Source: Bacteroidia bacterium
GTDB taxonomy: Bacteria > Bacteroidota > Bacteroidia > Bacteroidales > CAJPTX01
Direction: 5' to 3'
Length of the DNA stretch: 16,491 bases
Assembly (NCBI GenBank): GCA_905373625.1
Contig: CAJPTS010000017.1
Span: 1 to 16,491 of the forward strand
Below the pieces are notes generated by a model. That model was not told where the DNA came from. It did not search any database and saw only the letters and a program-made list of their open reading frames with translations. Positions 7,599 to 14,995 of the stretch are shown in pieces; within the stretch, counting starts at the first letter, position 1, and each line of letters starts with the position of its first letter. A program made the translations under genes and the position numbers.

Positions 7599-9542
7599 TT
7601 ATTTCTCTTTTACCACCGTTATGGTCTTCGTCGCGCCATTTGCAGCAGTGAGACGTAACAGATAGACGCCTGTAGCAAGCGCAGCAGTGTTAACACGTGT
7701 CTCTGTATTTTCTAAAACACCTGTTGAAACGACAATGCCCTGCGCATTGAACAATTCATATTTCCCGCTCAGCTCGCCGTTCGTAATACGCAATAGGGCA
7801 GTAAACGGATTAGGCGCAACTACAACTGTAGCAAACACGACATCTTCTACTGCCGTCGGAGGTGTTACTTTCACTGCACATGTAGCCGTAAACTTCCCTT
7901 CGTCAGTAGTAACAGTTATGGTAGCGTCCCCTTCTTTGATGCCCGTAACTGTTCCATCGGCAGCTACGGTTGCGATGTCTTTATCGCTCGTACTCCAAGT
8001 AACTTTTTGGTTCGAAGCGTCCGTGGGTTGAAGCGTTGCCACAAGCTTATGCGTTTTTTCTTTGGGTACTTCAATTTTGGTATCAGAGAGAGTGACCCCC
8101 GTTACAGGAACAGTGACCGTCACTTCGCAAGTAGCTTTAAGTTCGCCGTGACTAGCATTAGCCGCCACTGTGGCAGTTAAAGTTGCTTTACCCTCTTTTA
8201 CCGCTTTAATTTTGAAGGTGGCTGCATCTACAATTTCCACTATTGTTGCATCGCTGCTAGTAAACGTTACCGTCTCAGAATCTTCAACACCTTTTTTAAC
8301 GAGCTCAAGTGTAGCTTCTGCCCCCTTTTTCAGAACCAATGAACTCTCTTTAAAATTCAAATAATGGTCAACTGGAGCATCGCCAGTTATTGTCCAATGT
8401 TTGTCATTAACTAATTTGTTGCGAGCCTCAGTCACACCAGAGATATATTTTAAATCCGTAGCAACGAGATTTAAACCATCTTTAATGTCATTTTGCGCCG
8501 CCCAATCGGTCAAACTGCTACTGTAGTTTGCAAGACTCATTCCGCATTTTTCCAGTCCTAGCCTTTCACACTTCGTCAGCTTCCAGCTCCCTAATCCCTG
8601 ATTAAAAGCGCTGCACTCAGCAAACATACTTTCCATATTAGTAACGTTACTCACATCCCAAGTATTCAAAGGTTGATTGAAAGACGTACAACCAGAGAAC
8701 ATTGTATTCATGTCGGTCACTTTACTCACATTCCAAGTATCCAAAGGTTGATCAAATGCAGCGCAATCTTGGAACATACTTCCCATTTCTGTAACTTTGC
8801 TCACATCCCAAGTATTCAAAGGTTGATTGAAAGACGTACAACCAGAGAACATTGTATTCATGTCGGTCACTTTACTCACATTCCAAGTATCCAAAGGTTG
8901 ATCAAATGCAGCGCAATCTTGGAACATACTTCCCATTTCTGTAACTTTGCTCACATCCCAAGTATTCAAAGGTTGATTGAAAGATTTACACCCCTCAAAC
9001 ATTCTTTCCATAGTGGTAGCTTTTTGCACATCCCAATTAGTCAAAGGGGAGTTAAAAACGTCACAAAATCTGAACATTGCACCCATATCTTCCACGCTCG
9101 TCAAAACAGGAACGTCAATATCGTCAGCGAATTTCATGTTTTTACAATATTGAAAAGCCGAGCGTAAATATTTCCAAACCACAGTTCCAAACTTTTCTAC
9201 AACAAGCAAATTATCAGCACTACCGCGAACGCTTTTATTAAATACAAAAACTATAGATTCTACTCGCTCGGGACCAGCCTCTACGATCAGTTCTCCATCC
9301 TCTGTAGGCGTATACACATACGGTTCTGACGTAGTAACCGTTAGCGAGGTCTCGGTTTTTAGAACCGTCCCATCAGCTTTTTTAATTACCAATTTGTAAT
9401 TGTCTCCCAAGATCGGGATCTTGAGTTCTTGTCCAGCTTCGCCTTTCCAGCGCGTAACGAACGGTCTACTCTCTGCGTAAGCGCTCAAGACACTAAACAA
9501 CACAGAGATGAATAAAGAGAGTAACAAATTCTTCTTCATCAT
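7599..9542 (-). CDS. BspA-like leucine-rich-repeat surface protein with Big_2 Ig domains and T9SS sorting domain
   Basis: Probable secreted or surface-anchored protein of 647 residues. The N-terminus MMKKNLLLSLFISVLFSVLSA is a signal peptide with likely cleavage after AYA. Residues about 24-160 form a lead-in domain (PFVTRWK) found in this family. Tandem 25-residue repeats of the BspA/DUF285 type follow (pattern LxTWxVSxVTxMxxMFxxCxxFxQP), roughly residues 165-315. Two bacterial Ig-like Big_2 domains lie at about 395-478 and 479-569 (ATVAADGTVTGIKEGDATIT is typical). Residues about 570-647 match a T9SS type A sorting domain (VVVAPNPF, YELFNAQG, LATGVYLLRL, TKTITVVK), removed after export across the outer membrane. 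ATG 9542 (or 9539) is preferred over in-frame TTG 9551. Related BspA proteins bind host matrix proteins or mediate coaggregation; that role here is inferred. Two repeats are duplicated exactly at the DNA level. Confidence 0.9.
   Translation of the reverse strand: MMKKNLLLSLFISVLFSVLSAYAESRPFVTRWKGEAGQELKIPILGDNYKLVIKKADGTVLKTETSLTVTTSEPYVYTPTEDGELIVEAGPERVESIVFVFNKSVRGSADNLLVVEKFGTVVWKYLRSAFQYCKNMKFADDIDVPVLTSVEDMGAMFRFCDVFNSPLTNWDVQKATTMERMFEGCKSFNQPLNTWDVSKVTEMGSMFQDCAAFDQPLDTWNVSKVTDMNTMFSGCTSFNQPLNTWDVSKVTEMGSMFQDCAAFDQPLDTWNVSKVTDMNTMFSGCTSFNQPLNTWDVSNVTNMESMFAECSAFNQGLGSWKLTKCERLGLEKCGMSLANYSSSLTDWAAQNDIKDGLNLVATDLKYISGVTEARNKLVNDKHWTITGDAPVDHYLNFKESSLVLKKGAEATLELVKKGVEDSETVTFTSSDATIVEIVDAATFKIKAVKEGKATLTATVAANASHGELKATCEVTVTVPVTGVTLSDTKIEVPKEKTHKLVATLQPTDASNQKVTWSTSDKDIATVAADGTVTGIKEGDATITVTTDEGKFTATCAVKVTPPTAVEDVVFATVVVAPNPFTALLRITNGELSGKYELFNAQGIVVSTGVLENTETRVNTAALATGVYLLRLTAANGATKTITVVKEK
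8651..8984. repeat. Perfect 150-bp tandem repeat, two full copies plus 34 bp of a third
   Basis: Bases 8651-8800 and 8801-8950 appear identical when compared line by line, and 8951-8984 repeats the first 34 bases again before diverging. Each 150-bp unit encodes two different 25-residue leucine-rich repeats (50 residues), so gain or loss of a unit keeps the reading frame. The flanking repeats of the same gene are related but clearly diverged in DNA, which points to a recent duplication. Confidence 0.97.
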
Positions 9543-9576
9543 AAACACCAATTATTTATTAAAATTCAGTTACTTG

Positions 9577-9584
9577 CAAATATA
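9577..9584 (-). promoter_or_regulatory. Candidate -7 element of the BspA-like gene
   Basis: The minus strand reads TATATTTG, an exact TAnnTTTG match followed by C, which implies a leader of about 25-30 bases before ATG 9542. A TTG lies only 15 bases upstream, too close for the usual -33 spacing, so only the -7 element is well supported. Confidence 0.5.
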
Positions 9585-9787
9585 TGCTATTTCTATGAAC
9601 AAGATGACCAGATCTTAGATTCTATTTCTATTTGTTCTAAAAAGAGAATTACGAATAGCACAGAAATGGAATTTGAAACAGCAAAGTATGGGGACGAAAA
9701 GAGAAAAATGGTAATAAAGAGGGAAAAAGGAAGGAAAATTGCCACCGAAGTATAGTTACGCACTACGACTCTTTGTGGACAACGTGC

Positions 9788-10648
9788 TTAAGGGAGAGCA
9801 TCCTTCCGCACCTCAAGGAGGCGTACTCCGTGATGCTCACAGACTTCTTGCAACTGCTGCTGAAATGCTTCGGCTACACTCCCTACCATTTTCAACCCGT
9901 TGTTGCCGCTCACTATATTTGGAAGCACTAGCGTGGTGACATAAGCGTCCATGCCTTGCAAAACGAGCTTCTGGGCATAGGGGTGTTTTATATGATACCA
10001 TAAGAAGCGTGCAAAACTGGCTAGGAATTGATTTGGGCGCTCGCCCCGAAATAAGCGCTGCATGACAGGTTCGGTAGATTTGAATACGTTTCCATCTTTT
10101 TCTAATCCTAGCTGCGCTCCATATTCTAAATACATGGCTTCGGCGAGGTCTGAAGGTAAAATACCGTAAAGCCAGTCGCGTAACAGATGTTTTCCGAGCC
10201 AAGCGCCACTCCCTTCGTCTCCTAATAGATAGCCTAATGATGGACGAGCGTATGTAATAGTCTTGCCATCATAAAATCCTGCATTGCTACCAGTCCCTAT
10301 AATACCCACCGTCCCTGCCTCCCCTTTCCATAAAACTCTGGCAGCCCCAATCATATCAGAATCCACAATAATTTCAGCTTTAGGAAAGACACGTTGTAGA
10401 GCTGCTTTCATACGCCAAGGCGCTTGATCAGGAGCACACCCCGTACCGTAATATTCTACTTTCTGCACATCGCTACAAAAGGATGGCTGCGGGAAGGCGC
10501 TGCGTATCTTCGCCACCAATTCATCTTCGGAGAGATAAAGTGGACTCATGCCCTCTATTTTGAATTGCGTATCCGTACCACGTGTAAGATTACGCACAAA
10601 CCATTTAACACTCGTACCACCAGCGTCGACCAAAAGCGTGATACTCAT
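9788..10648 (-). CDS. BadF/BadG-type ASKHA kinase, probable N-acetylglucosamine kinase-like, 286 aa
   Basis: Cytosolic sugar-kinase-fold protein of the BadF/BadG/BcrA/BcrD family. The ATP phosphate-binding loop 1 is DAGGTSVKW at residues 8-16. Acidic D96 and D98 (VDSDMIGAARV) are candidates for the catalytic and Mg2+ residues. The second phosphate loop is GTGSNAG at 118-124, and GDEGSGAWLGK at 143-153 is the motif typical of N-acetylglucosamine kinases. Length is normal for the small bacterial members. Characterised relatives phosphorylate GlcNAc or related amino sugars; the CoA-ester reductase activators in the same Pfam family are larger or cysteine-bearing and fit less well. It starts 54 bases after murF ends, with no terminator between, so the two are probably co-transcribed and a role in amino-sugar or cell-wall recycling is plausible (inference). 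I found no clear hairpin terminator after it, only a pyrimidine-rich 3' region. Confidence 0.85.
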   Translation of the reverse strand: MSITLLVDAGGTSVKWFVRNLTRGTDTQFKIEGMSPLYLSEDELVAKIRSAFPQPSFCSDVQKVEYYGTGCAPDQAPWRMKAALQRVFPKAEIIVDSDMIGAARVLWKGEAGTVGIIGTGSNAGFYDGKTITYARPSLGYLLGDEGSGAWLGKHLLRDWLYGILPSDLAEAMYLEYGAQLGLEKDGNVFKSTEPVMQRLFRGERPNQFLASFARFLWYHIKHPYAQKLVLQGMDAYVTTLVLPNIVSGNNGLKMVGSVAEAFQQQLQEVCEHHGVRLLEVRKDALP

Positions 10649-10702
10649 CCTCTACTGCATTTTCAGCGATTACCATTACGTATGTACAGCCACAAGGAGC
10701 AA

Positions 10703-12004
10703 CTATAATAGTTCTATTAACTTCTCTAAACCAACGGAATGAGAACCCTTGAGTAAAATTAAGGAATTTGCGTAATGTATAAGTTCTATATGACGCATGC
10801 AGGCAGCCACGTCATCGAAAAGAAGAGCACCTGCACGTCTCTCCCAATTAGTACCAATATACCAGACATCACCGTCGTTCAATGCGGCAACCTGCTCTTG
10901 TACTTCTCTGTGAGCAGCTTCTGTTACGTCGCCCAGCTCTCGCATCTCACCGAGAATAAGCAACCGATTTTCTTTGCAGGGTATCTGCATAAAACTTTCA
11001 ATAGCAAGGTGCATACTAGTGGGATTTGCATTATAGCAGTCTACGACAAGCCTATTTCGTCTCGCTACAATTAATTGGGATCGGTTAAGCTTCGGCAAAT
11101 AAGTAGCAATAGCCTTGATGCCGTCTGAAATAGGCACATTAAAGTAGTAACCTACATGCAACGCAGCAAGGATATTTATGGCATTGAAGCTCCCCACGAG
11201 ATTCGTTTGTCCATTGTAAAGCTGTTTATTTACCTCTAACGAGTAGACGAGCGTACCATCAGCTTCTGTACGTGAGGTCATTTTATAAGCAGAGGCAGAA
11301 TAGGGTATTGCAAGACAACCAAGATGCAGACGTGTTGCTTCGTTAGCAATCCGTGCATCATCTTCGCGCACAAAAGTTACAGCGTCTCGGCTTTTTAGGA
11401 ATTCAAAGAGTTCACTTTTGGCTTTTGCCACGCCATTAATAGAGCCAAACCCTTCAAGATGTGCAGCTCCAATCGAAGTAATTAACCCGTGCGTGGGTTC
11501 CGCAATTTCGCACAATGCTGATATTTCAAATGGGTGGTTAGCGCCCATCTCAACAATCGCAAATTCGCAATCTGGCGGGATGGCAAGCAGTGTAAGAGGC
11601 ACTCCAATATCATTATTAAAATTTCCTTCTGTAGCACTAACCTTATAATGCGTGCTCAATACTGTACGGAGAAGTTCTTTTGTAGTAGTCTTACCATTTG
11701 TTCCTGTAATGGCGAGTACGGGACAATGTATTGTTTGCCGATGCAACCAAGCAACCTCTGCTAGAATTTGTTTCACATTTGGAACAACAATTACATTGGG
11801 TTTACCCGACAATGCAATGATATCCACAACTGCCAGAGCCGCTCCTCGAGCTAATACATCCTCTGCAAAAACACCGCCATTCGTATGTACACCAGGCAAC
11901 CCAAAAAAGATTGTCCCCGCCTTAACCTTACGACTATCTGTGGTAACACCACTTTCCCATTGATAATGCGCATAAATCTTTTTTGCGTTTTCACTCACTT
12001 GCAT
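10703..12004 (-). CDS. murF: UDP-N-acetylmuramoyl-tripeptide--D-alanyl-D-alanine ligase (MurF), 433 aa
   Basis: Last cytoplasmic step of peptidoglycan precursor assembly: ATP-dependent addition of D-Ala-D-Ala to the UDP-MurNAc-tripeptide. The N-terminal substrate domain contains GVTTDSRKVKAGTIFFGLPG (residues 19-38). The ATP loop is TGTNGKTTTKE at 100-110, followed by the Mur-ligase motifs NFNNDIGVPLTLL (128-140), EMGANHPFEI (152-161) and GAAHLEGFGS (179-188). The MurF-specific DCYNANPTSM is in the C-terminal half. The frame stays open upstream to 12121 and contains ATG 12019, but the added residues are unlike the family and a good promoter at 12021-12052 would place the transcript start near 12015. 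ATG 12004 (MQVSENAKKIY) is therefore the best start, giving a nearly leaderless mRNA of roughly ten bases. The gene is separated from gldJ by a terminator and leads into the GlcNAc-kinase-like gene. Confidence 0.95.
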   Translation of the reverse strand: MQVSENAKKIYAHYQWESGVTTDSRKVKAGTIFFGLPGVHTNGGVFAEDVLARGAALAVVDIIALSGKPNVIVVPNVKQILAEVAWLHRQTIHCPVLAITGTNGKTTTKELLRTVLSTHYKVSATEGNFNNDIGVPLTLLAIPPDCEFAIVEMGANHPFEISALCEIAEPTHGLITSIGAAHLEGFGSINGVAKAKSELFEFLKSRDAVTFVREDDARIANEATRLHLGCLAIPYSASAYKMTSRTEADGTLVYSLEVNKQLYNGQTNLVGSFNAINILAALHVGYYFNVPISDGIKAIATYLPKLNRSQLIVARRNRLVVDCYNANPTSMHLAIESFMQIPCKENRLLILGEMRELGDVTEAAHREVQEQVAALNDGDVWYIGTNWERRAGALLFDDVAACMRHIELIHYANSLILLKGSHSVGLEKLIELL

Positions 12005-12020
12005 TTCTATTACCTCCATA

Positions 12021-12052
12021 CAAAGGTAAAAAGTTAGTGCTTCTAAGACAAA
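12021..12052 (-). promoter_or_regulatory. Near-consensus Bacteroidota promoter for murF
   Basis: The minus strand has TTTG at 12052-12049, 20 bases of spacer, then TACCTTTG at 12028-12021. This matches the Bacteroidota primary-sigma pattern of TTTG at -33 and TAnnTTTG at -7 with about 20-base spacing. It sits just downstream of the gldJ terminator and upstream of ATG 12004, so it also argues against the longer murF starts. It is the best promoter in the window. Confidence 0.7.
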
Positions 12053-12119
12053 GAGTAAGGAGAAGAAAGATAGGATGTTCGGCAATGCACAATTCCAGCG
12101 GAACGATAACCTAGAGCAC

Positions 12120-12150
12120 AAAAAAAGGAGATGACTATCGCGTCATCTCC
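12120..12150 (-). terminator. Intrinsic terminator after gldJ
   Basis: On the minus strand a perfect 9-bp stem (GGAGATGAC / GTCATCTCC) with a 6-base loop is followed by seven T. It starts 44 bases after the gldJ stop and separates the T9SS genes from murF. Confidence 0.88.
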
Positions 12151-12193
12151 CTTCACACAATACAATAACAACAATGCTTTCTCAAATGCGATT

Positions 12194-13744
12194 TTAGCGT
12201 CTATCAACCTCAGCAGGTTCACCAACAGCGTCCATAGCGAGACGGAAACCTATGTCGCAGGTGGAAGAGTTCTCATCTAAGAAACGTCTTGCTCCTGGGC
12301 TTAACCAATACGCTCGATCACGCCAACCACCGCCTTTGTAAACTCGCGCTTGGTCGTTGATCTGAGTACTCATCCCAACGTTTTTGTATTTCCCGTCATC
12401 AACTCCTTGGTAATACATATTGGTAGTACTCTGACTCTGCTCAATAGTACTCCCGTCCTTGAACTGCATAGTGGATTCTATATCTCCGTCTCGGTAGTTG
12501 ATATAATATGCTCGGTCATAATTACGACGCCCCGCAAAAGCCGTATCTGTATGCTTTTGGATGCGCCCGTATTGGTCGACGTTCTTAATGGTAGGTCTGT
12601 TGTTTGCCCCTAATTCTGTATCATATGCTTCGAACACATTACCACGATAGGGGCGCAGCTCATCTACGTCCTCGGAAGAGAGGGGACGATACACATCAAG
12701 CACCCACTCGTTTACATTTCCAGCCATACAATACAAACCGAAGTCATTTGGCCAGTAGGAGTCAACTGGGCGGGTAATATCTCCACGGTCGTTCAAATCG
12801 CCAGCTGTACCCATATAGTCACCTTTTCCACGAACGAAGTTGGCTTGCATCTGCCCTAGTTCATTCTTAATGTTATTGCGGTTACGCACGTTGTGACCAT
12901 TCCAAGGGTAGATCTTTCGTTCCGCTACGTTCTCTTGTACGGTATTGCCTAACAAGCCCGAAGCAGCGTATTCCCATTCAGCTTCCGTAGGCAATCGATA
13001 TTCTGAGAACATGATCCCGTCTTCTATAGTAGCATTACGTCCCGTTTGGCTAGCACCAGGCTGTTTACTTGGTAGACCTTTGTGGTTTGCTGGCGTGTGA
13101 CGTCCCAAGAGATATGCTTCGGTATCGAAGTTATTTTCGGCTTGCTGCCCTTGTACATAATCGGCATCAATGGTAAGGATTCCTCGCCGATCTAGCATCC
13201 ACTCATTTACTCGGTTTGTACGCCAGTGTGCATAATCTACAACTTGACGCCATGAGACACCGACCACTGGATGGTCATTGTAAGCAGGGTGACGGAAATA
13301 GTTTTTCACGAATGGTTCATTAAATGCCATAGGAGAGCGCCACACCAGCGTATCTGGAAGTGCTTTATCGTAGACGTCGATCAACTTATCGCCGTAAACG
13401 CGCCGTACCCAGAACAAGTATTCGCGGTATTCAACGTTGGTACACTCCGTTTCGTCAATGTAGAAGGAGGATACGGTTACACGTCGTGGCACATTGTTCC
13501 AATCATAGACCACGTCTTGCTCTGTACGTCCCATAATAAACGTACCCCCCTCTATAAACTTTAGTCCAGGCGCGGTCTCAGGTTTATAGCCATCTACCAC
13601 CTCGAAGCCACCGTAATTTTCGTCATTATACTTCCACCCTGTAGCGCGCGATGCTCCGCTACGGTGGTTACTCTTACACGATGCAAGAAGTATACTTCCC
13701 AGTAGAACTAGAACAACTACTGAACTCCCTTTATTTAATCGCAT
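12194..13744 (-). CDS. gldJ: GldJ-like T9SS/gliding lipoprotein with FGE-sulfatase fold, 516 aa
   Basis: Probable outer-membrane lipoprotein. The signal peptide ends in the lipobox LLASC with C23 as the lipidated residue. The rest is a formylglycine-generating-enzyme (FGE/SUMF1) fold: FIEGGTFIMGRTEQD near residue 64, DETECTNVEYREYL, EYRLPTEAEWEYAA, the signature MAGNVNEWVLDVYRP, and the terminal VYKGGGWRDRAYW ... CDIGFRLAMD. The ATGWKYND ... GGFEV opening and ALPDTLVWRSPMAFNEP are what I recall of GldJ rather than its paralogue GldK/PorK. The position of the FGE catalytic cysteine pair, just after VYKGGGW, has no cysteine, so a structural role is expected, as for other Gld lipoproteins. It lies 93 bases after the PorP/SprF-family gene and before a strong terminator. 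GldJ in gliding flavobacteria supports T9SS function. If it were PorK, porLMN would be expected next and are absent here. Confidence 0.82.
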   Translation of the reverse strand: MRLNKGSSVVVLVLLGSILLASCKSNHRSGASRATGWKYNDENYGGFEVVDGYKPETAPGLKFIEGGTFIMGRTEQDVVYDWNNVPRRVTVSSFYIDETECTNVEYREYLFWVRRVYGDKLIDVYDKALPDTLVWRSPMAFNEPFVKNYFRHPAYNDHPVVGVSWRQVVDYAHWRTNRVNEWMLDRRGILTIDADYVQGQQAENNFDTEAYLLGRHTPANHKGLPSKQPGASQTGRNATIEDGIMFSEYRLPTEAEWEYAASGLLGNTVQENVAERKIYPWNGHNVRNRNNIKNELGQMQANFVRGKGDYMGTAGDLNDRGDITRPVDSYWPNDFGLYCMAGNVNEWVLDVYRPLSSEDVDELRPYRGNVFEAYDTELGANNRPTIKNVDQYGRIQKHTDTAFAGRRNYDRAYYINYRDGDIESTMQFKDGSTIEQSQSTTNMYYQGVDDGKYKNVGMSTQINDQARVYKGGGWRDRAYWLSPGARRFLDENSSTCDIGFRLAMDAVGEPAEVDRR

Positions 13745-13786
13745 TGCACTTATACTAGTTTTTCGACCCTCTTTCAGAATGTGTTA

Positions 13787-13794
13787 TAAAAGTA
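13787..13794 (-). promoter_or_regulatory. Weak candidate -7 element before gldJ
   Basis: The minus strand reads TACTTTTA, seven of eight positions of TAnnTTTG, about 43 bases before the gldJ ATG. The same TACTTTT core occurs before nifJ and before the 78-aa gene. It could let gldJ be transcribed separately from the upstream PorP/SprF gene, but read-through is equally possible. Confidence 0.25.
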
Positions 13795-13837
13795 CGGATT
13801 TTCCTGTCAATTGTTGCACAAGATACGTACGAAAAAT

Positions 13838-14947
13838 CTACCGACGTCTTCGCCTTCTACTCTGACTAGCGCCTGTACGCTTGCGCGAATATTTCGTCAT
13901 TTGCGTACGTCGCTTCTTATCAAAACTACTTGCAAGGCGTGGTCGCTTACTCAATGGGAATTTGAGCCCTATGGTAACCTCGTGTACTGATGCCTCGAGT
14001 CCACGAAAACCTTCAGCAAGAAAGCCCATATTGTAAGCATAGGAGGCACTAAACGTTTCTCCCGCGTAACCTACAGAAGCGCTTATTGATTGACGTGAGT
14101 ACAAAATAGAATTGCGATAATAGAGAGCACCAAATACTCCGATGTATTCTACGCGCATTCCTCCCATAAGCTCAAAGCCTCGTGCACCGACTGTCATAAA
14201 GTCAAAATCGCGTGCTTGATAACTAGCATGTACGACAGGGACAAGATATAGGGGAGTTTTGAAGCGATAGATCTCAAATATATTGTAACGCATAGAGGCA
14301 TAAGCCGAATATTTTCGGGGGATCTTAAGACTATTCGCCACGCTCCGATTATCGAACCTCGGTTGGGGGATATGGTGTATGGCTAAGCCAAAATCCCACA
14401 TTTGATACTCGAAAGCAGCGCCGAAACCAAAATCGTACGTAACGCGATGAGAGTTGGGATAGTTTAGCCGATTTTCAGATGTAATGCCCTCTGTACCGAG
14501 CATATCGGGGAAGACGAGCTTATTGTAGTTTGCGGATTTCATGATCGCCCCTGCCTGTACACCGAGGCGCATACGGAAGTCATATGTGAGATCCATCATG
14601 AAAGAGTAATAGACATCTAATGCCGTATGCTGTAAGACGGCACTCCCCTGTATATCATTAAGAATGCTTGCTCCGATGGCGTGATTGTAATACACGCCAA
14701 AAGGTCTATCAAAGGTCAGCCCAAAAGTATTGAAGGGGGAGTTTGCATTGAGCCACTGATTTCTGTAAAAGGCATTGTAGCGCATCATGCCAGAGTTCCC
14801 GACCTGTGCAGGATTTGTAAGCACGGGCAACTCAAACGGTTGAGAATAGGTAAAAAGCTGCGCCGTGGCATTGCTTACCGCAAACCACAGCCCCAAGATC
14901 AGAAGCGCACTCCGCAATATTCTCACCCCAAATTCCTTTTTAGCCAC
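13838..14947 (-). CDS. T9SS PorP/SprF-family outer membrane protein with Arg-rich C-terminal tail, 369 aa
   Basis: Outer-membrane beta-barrel protein of the PorP/SprF family, associated with the type IX secretion apparatus and its cell-surface partners. A signal peptide (ALLILGLWFAVSNATAQ) precedes the family opening LPVLTNPAQVGNSGMMRYNAFYRNQW. Alternating aromatic/hydrophobic strands fill the body, and the usual barrel end is HEVTIGLKF near residue 330. After that comes an unusual 36-residue tail with 17 Arg/Lys and one Asp, ending in six arginines (codons AGA AGG CGA AGA CGT CGG). The start is uncertain: GTG 14947 gives 369 residues, while GTG 14926 gives a more compact signal peptide (362 residues). 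It lies 48 bases after the small membrane protein and 93 before the GldJ-like gene. I leave the symbol blank because the genome may encode several PorP/SprF paralogues and this is not the porPKLMN arrangement. Confidence 0.87.
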   Translation of the reverse strand: MAKKEFGVRILRSALLILGLWFAVSNATAQLFTYSQPFELPVLTNPAQVGNSGMMRYNAFYRNQWLNANSPFNTFGLTFDRPFGVYYNHAIGASILNDIQGSAVLQHTALDVYYSFMMDLTYDFRMRLGVQAGAIMKSANYNKLVFPDMLGTEGITSENRLNYPNSHRVTYDFGFGAAFEYQMWDFGLAIHHIPQPRFDNRSVANSLKIPRKYSAYASMRYNIFEIYRFKTPLYLVPVVHASYQARDFDFMTVGARGFELMGGMRVEYIGVFGALYYRNSILYSRQSISASVGYAGETFSASYAYNMGFLAEGFRGLEASVHEVTIGLKFPLSKRPRLASSFDKKRRTQMTKYSRKRTGASQSRRRRRR

Positions 14948-14995
14948 CCTAACAGCCGTAACTCTTACTCTTTTACGTCTCGCAAAGAAAAAAGG

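Noticed and set aside
8673..9167. 164-aa open frame on the plus strand with repeated HIPSIQRLI
   Set aside because: It is antisense to the leucine-rich repeats. The repetition is only the shadow of the 25-residue repeats, and the minus-strand reading has a signal peptide, known domains and a sorting domain.
12019..12121. Longer MurF N-terminus (up to 39 extra residues)
   Set aside because: The extension has no family similarity and overlaps a near-consensus promoter; MurF proteins normally begin close to the ATG at 12004.
12043..12225. 60-aa minus-strand frame overlapping the gldJ end and its terminator
   Set aside because: It runs through the gldJ stop region and the hairpin terminator in another frame and has no protein-like features.
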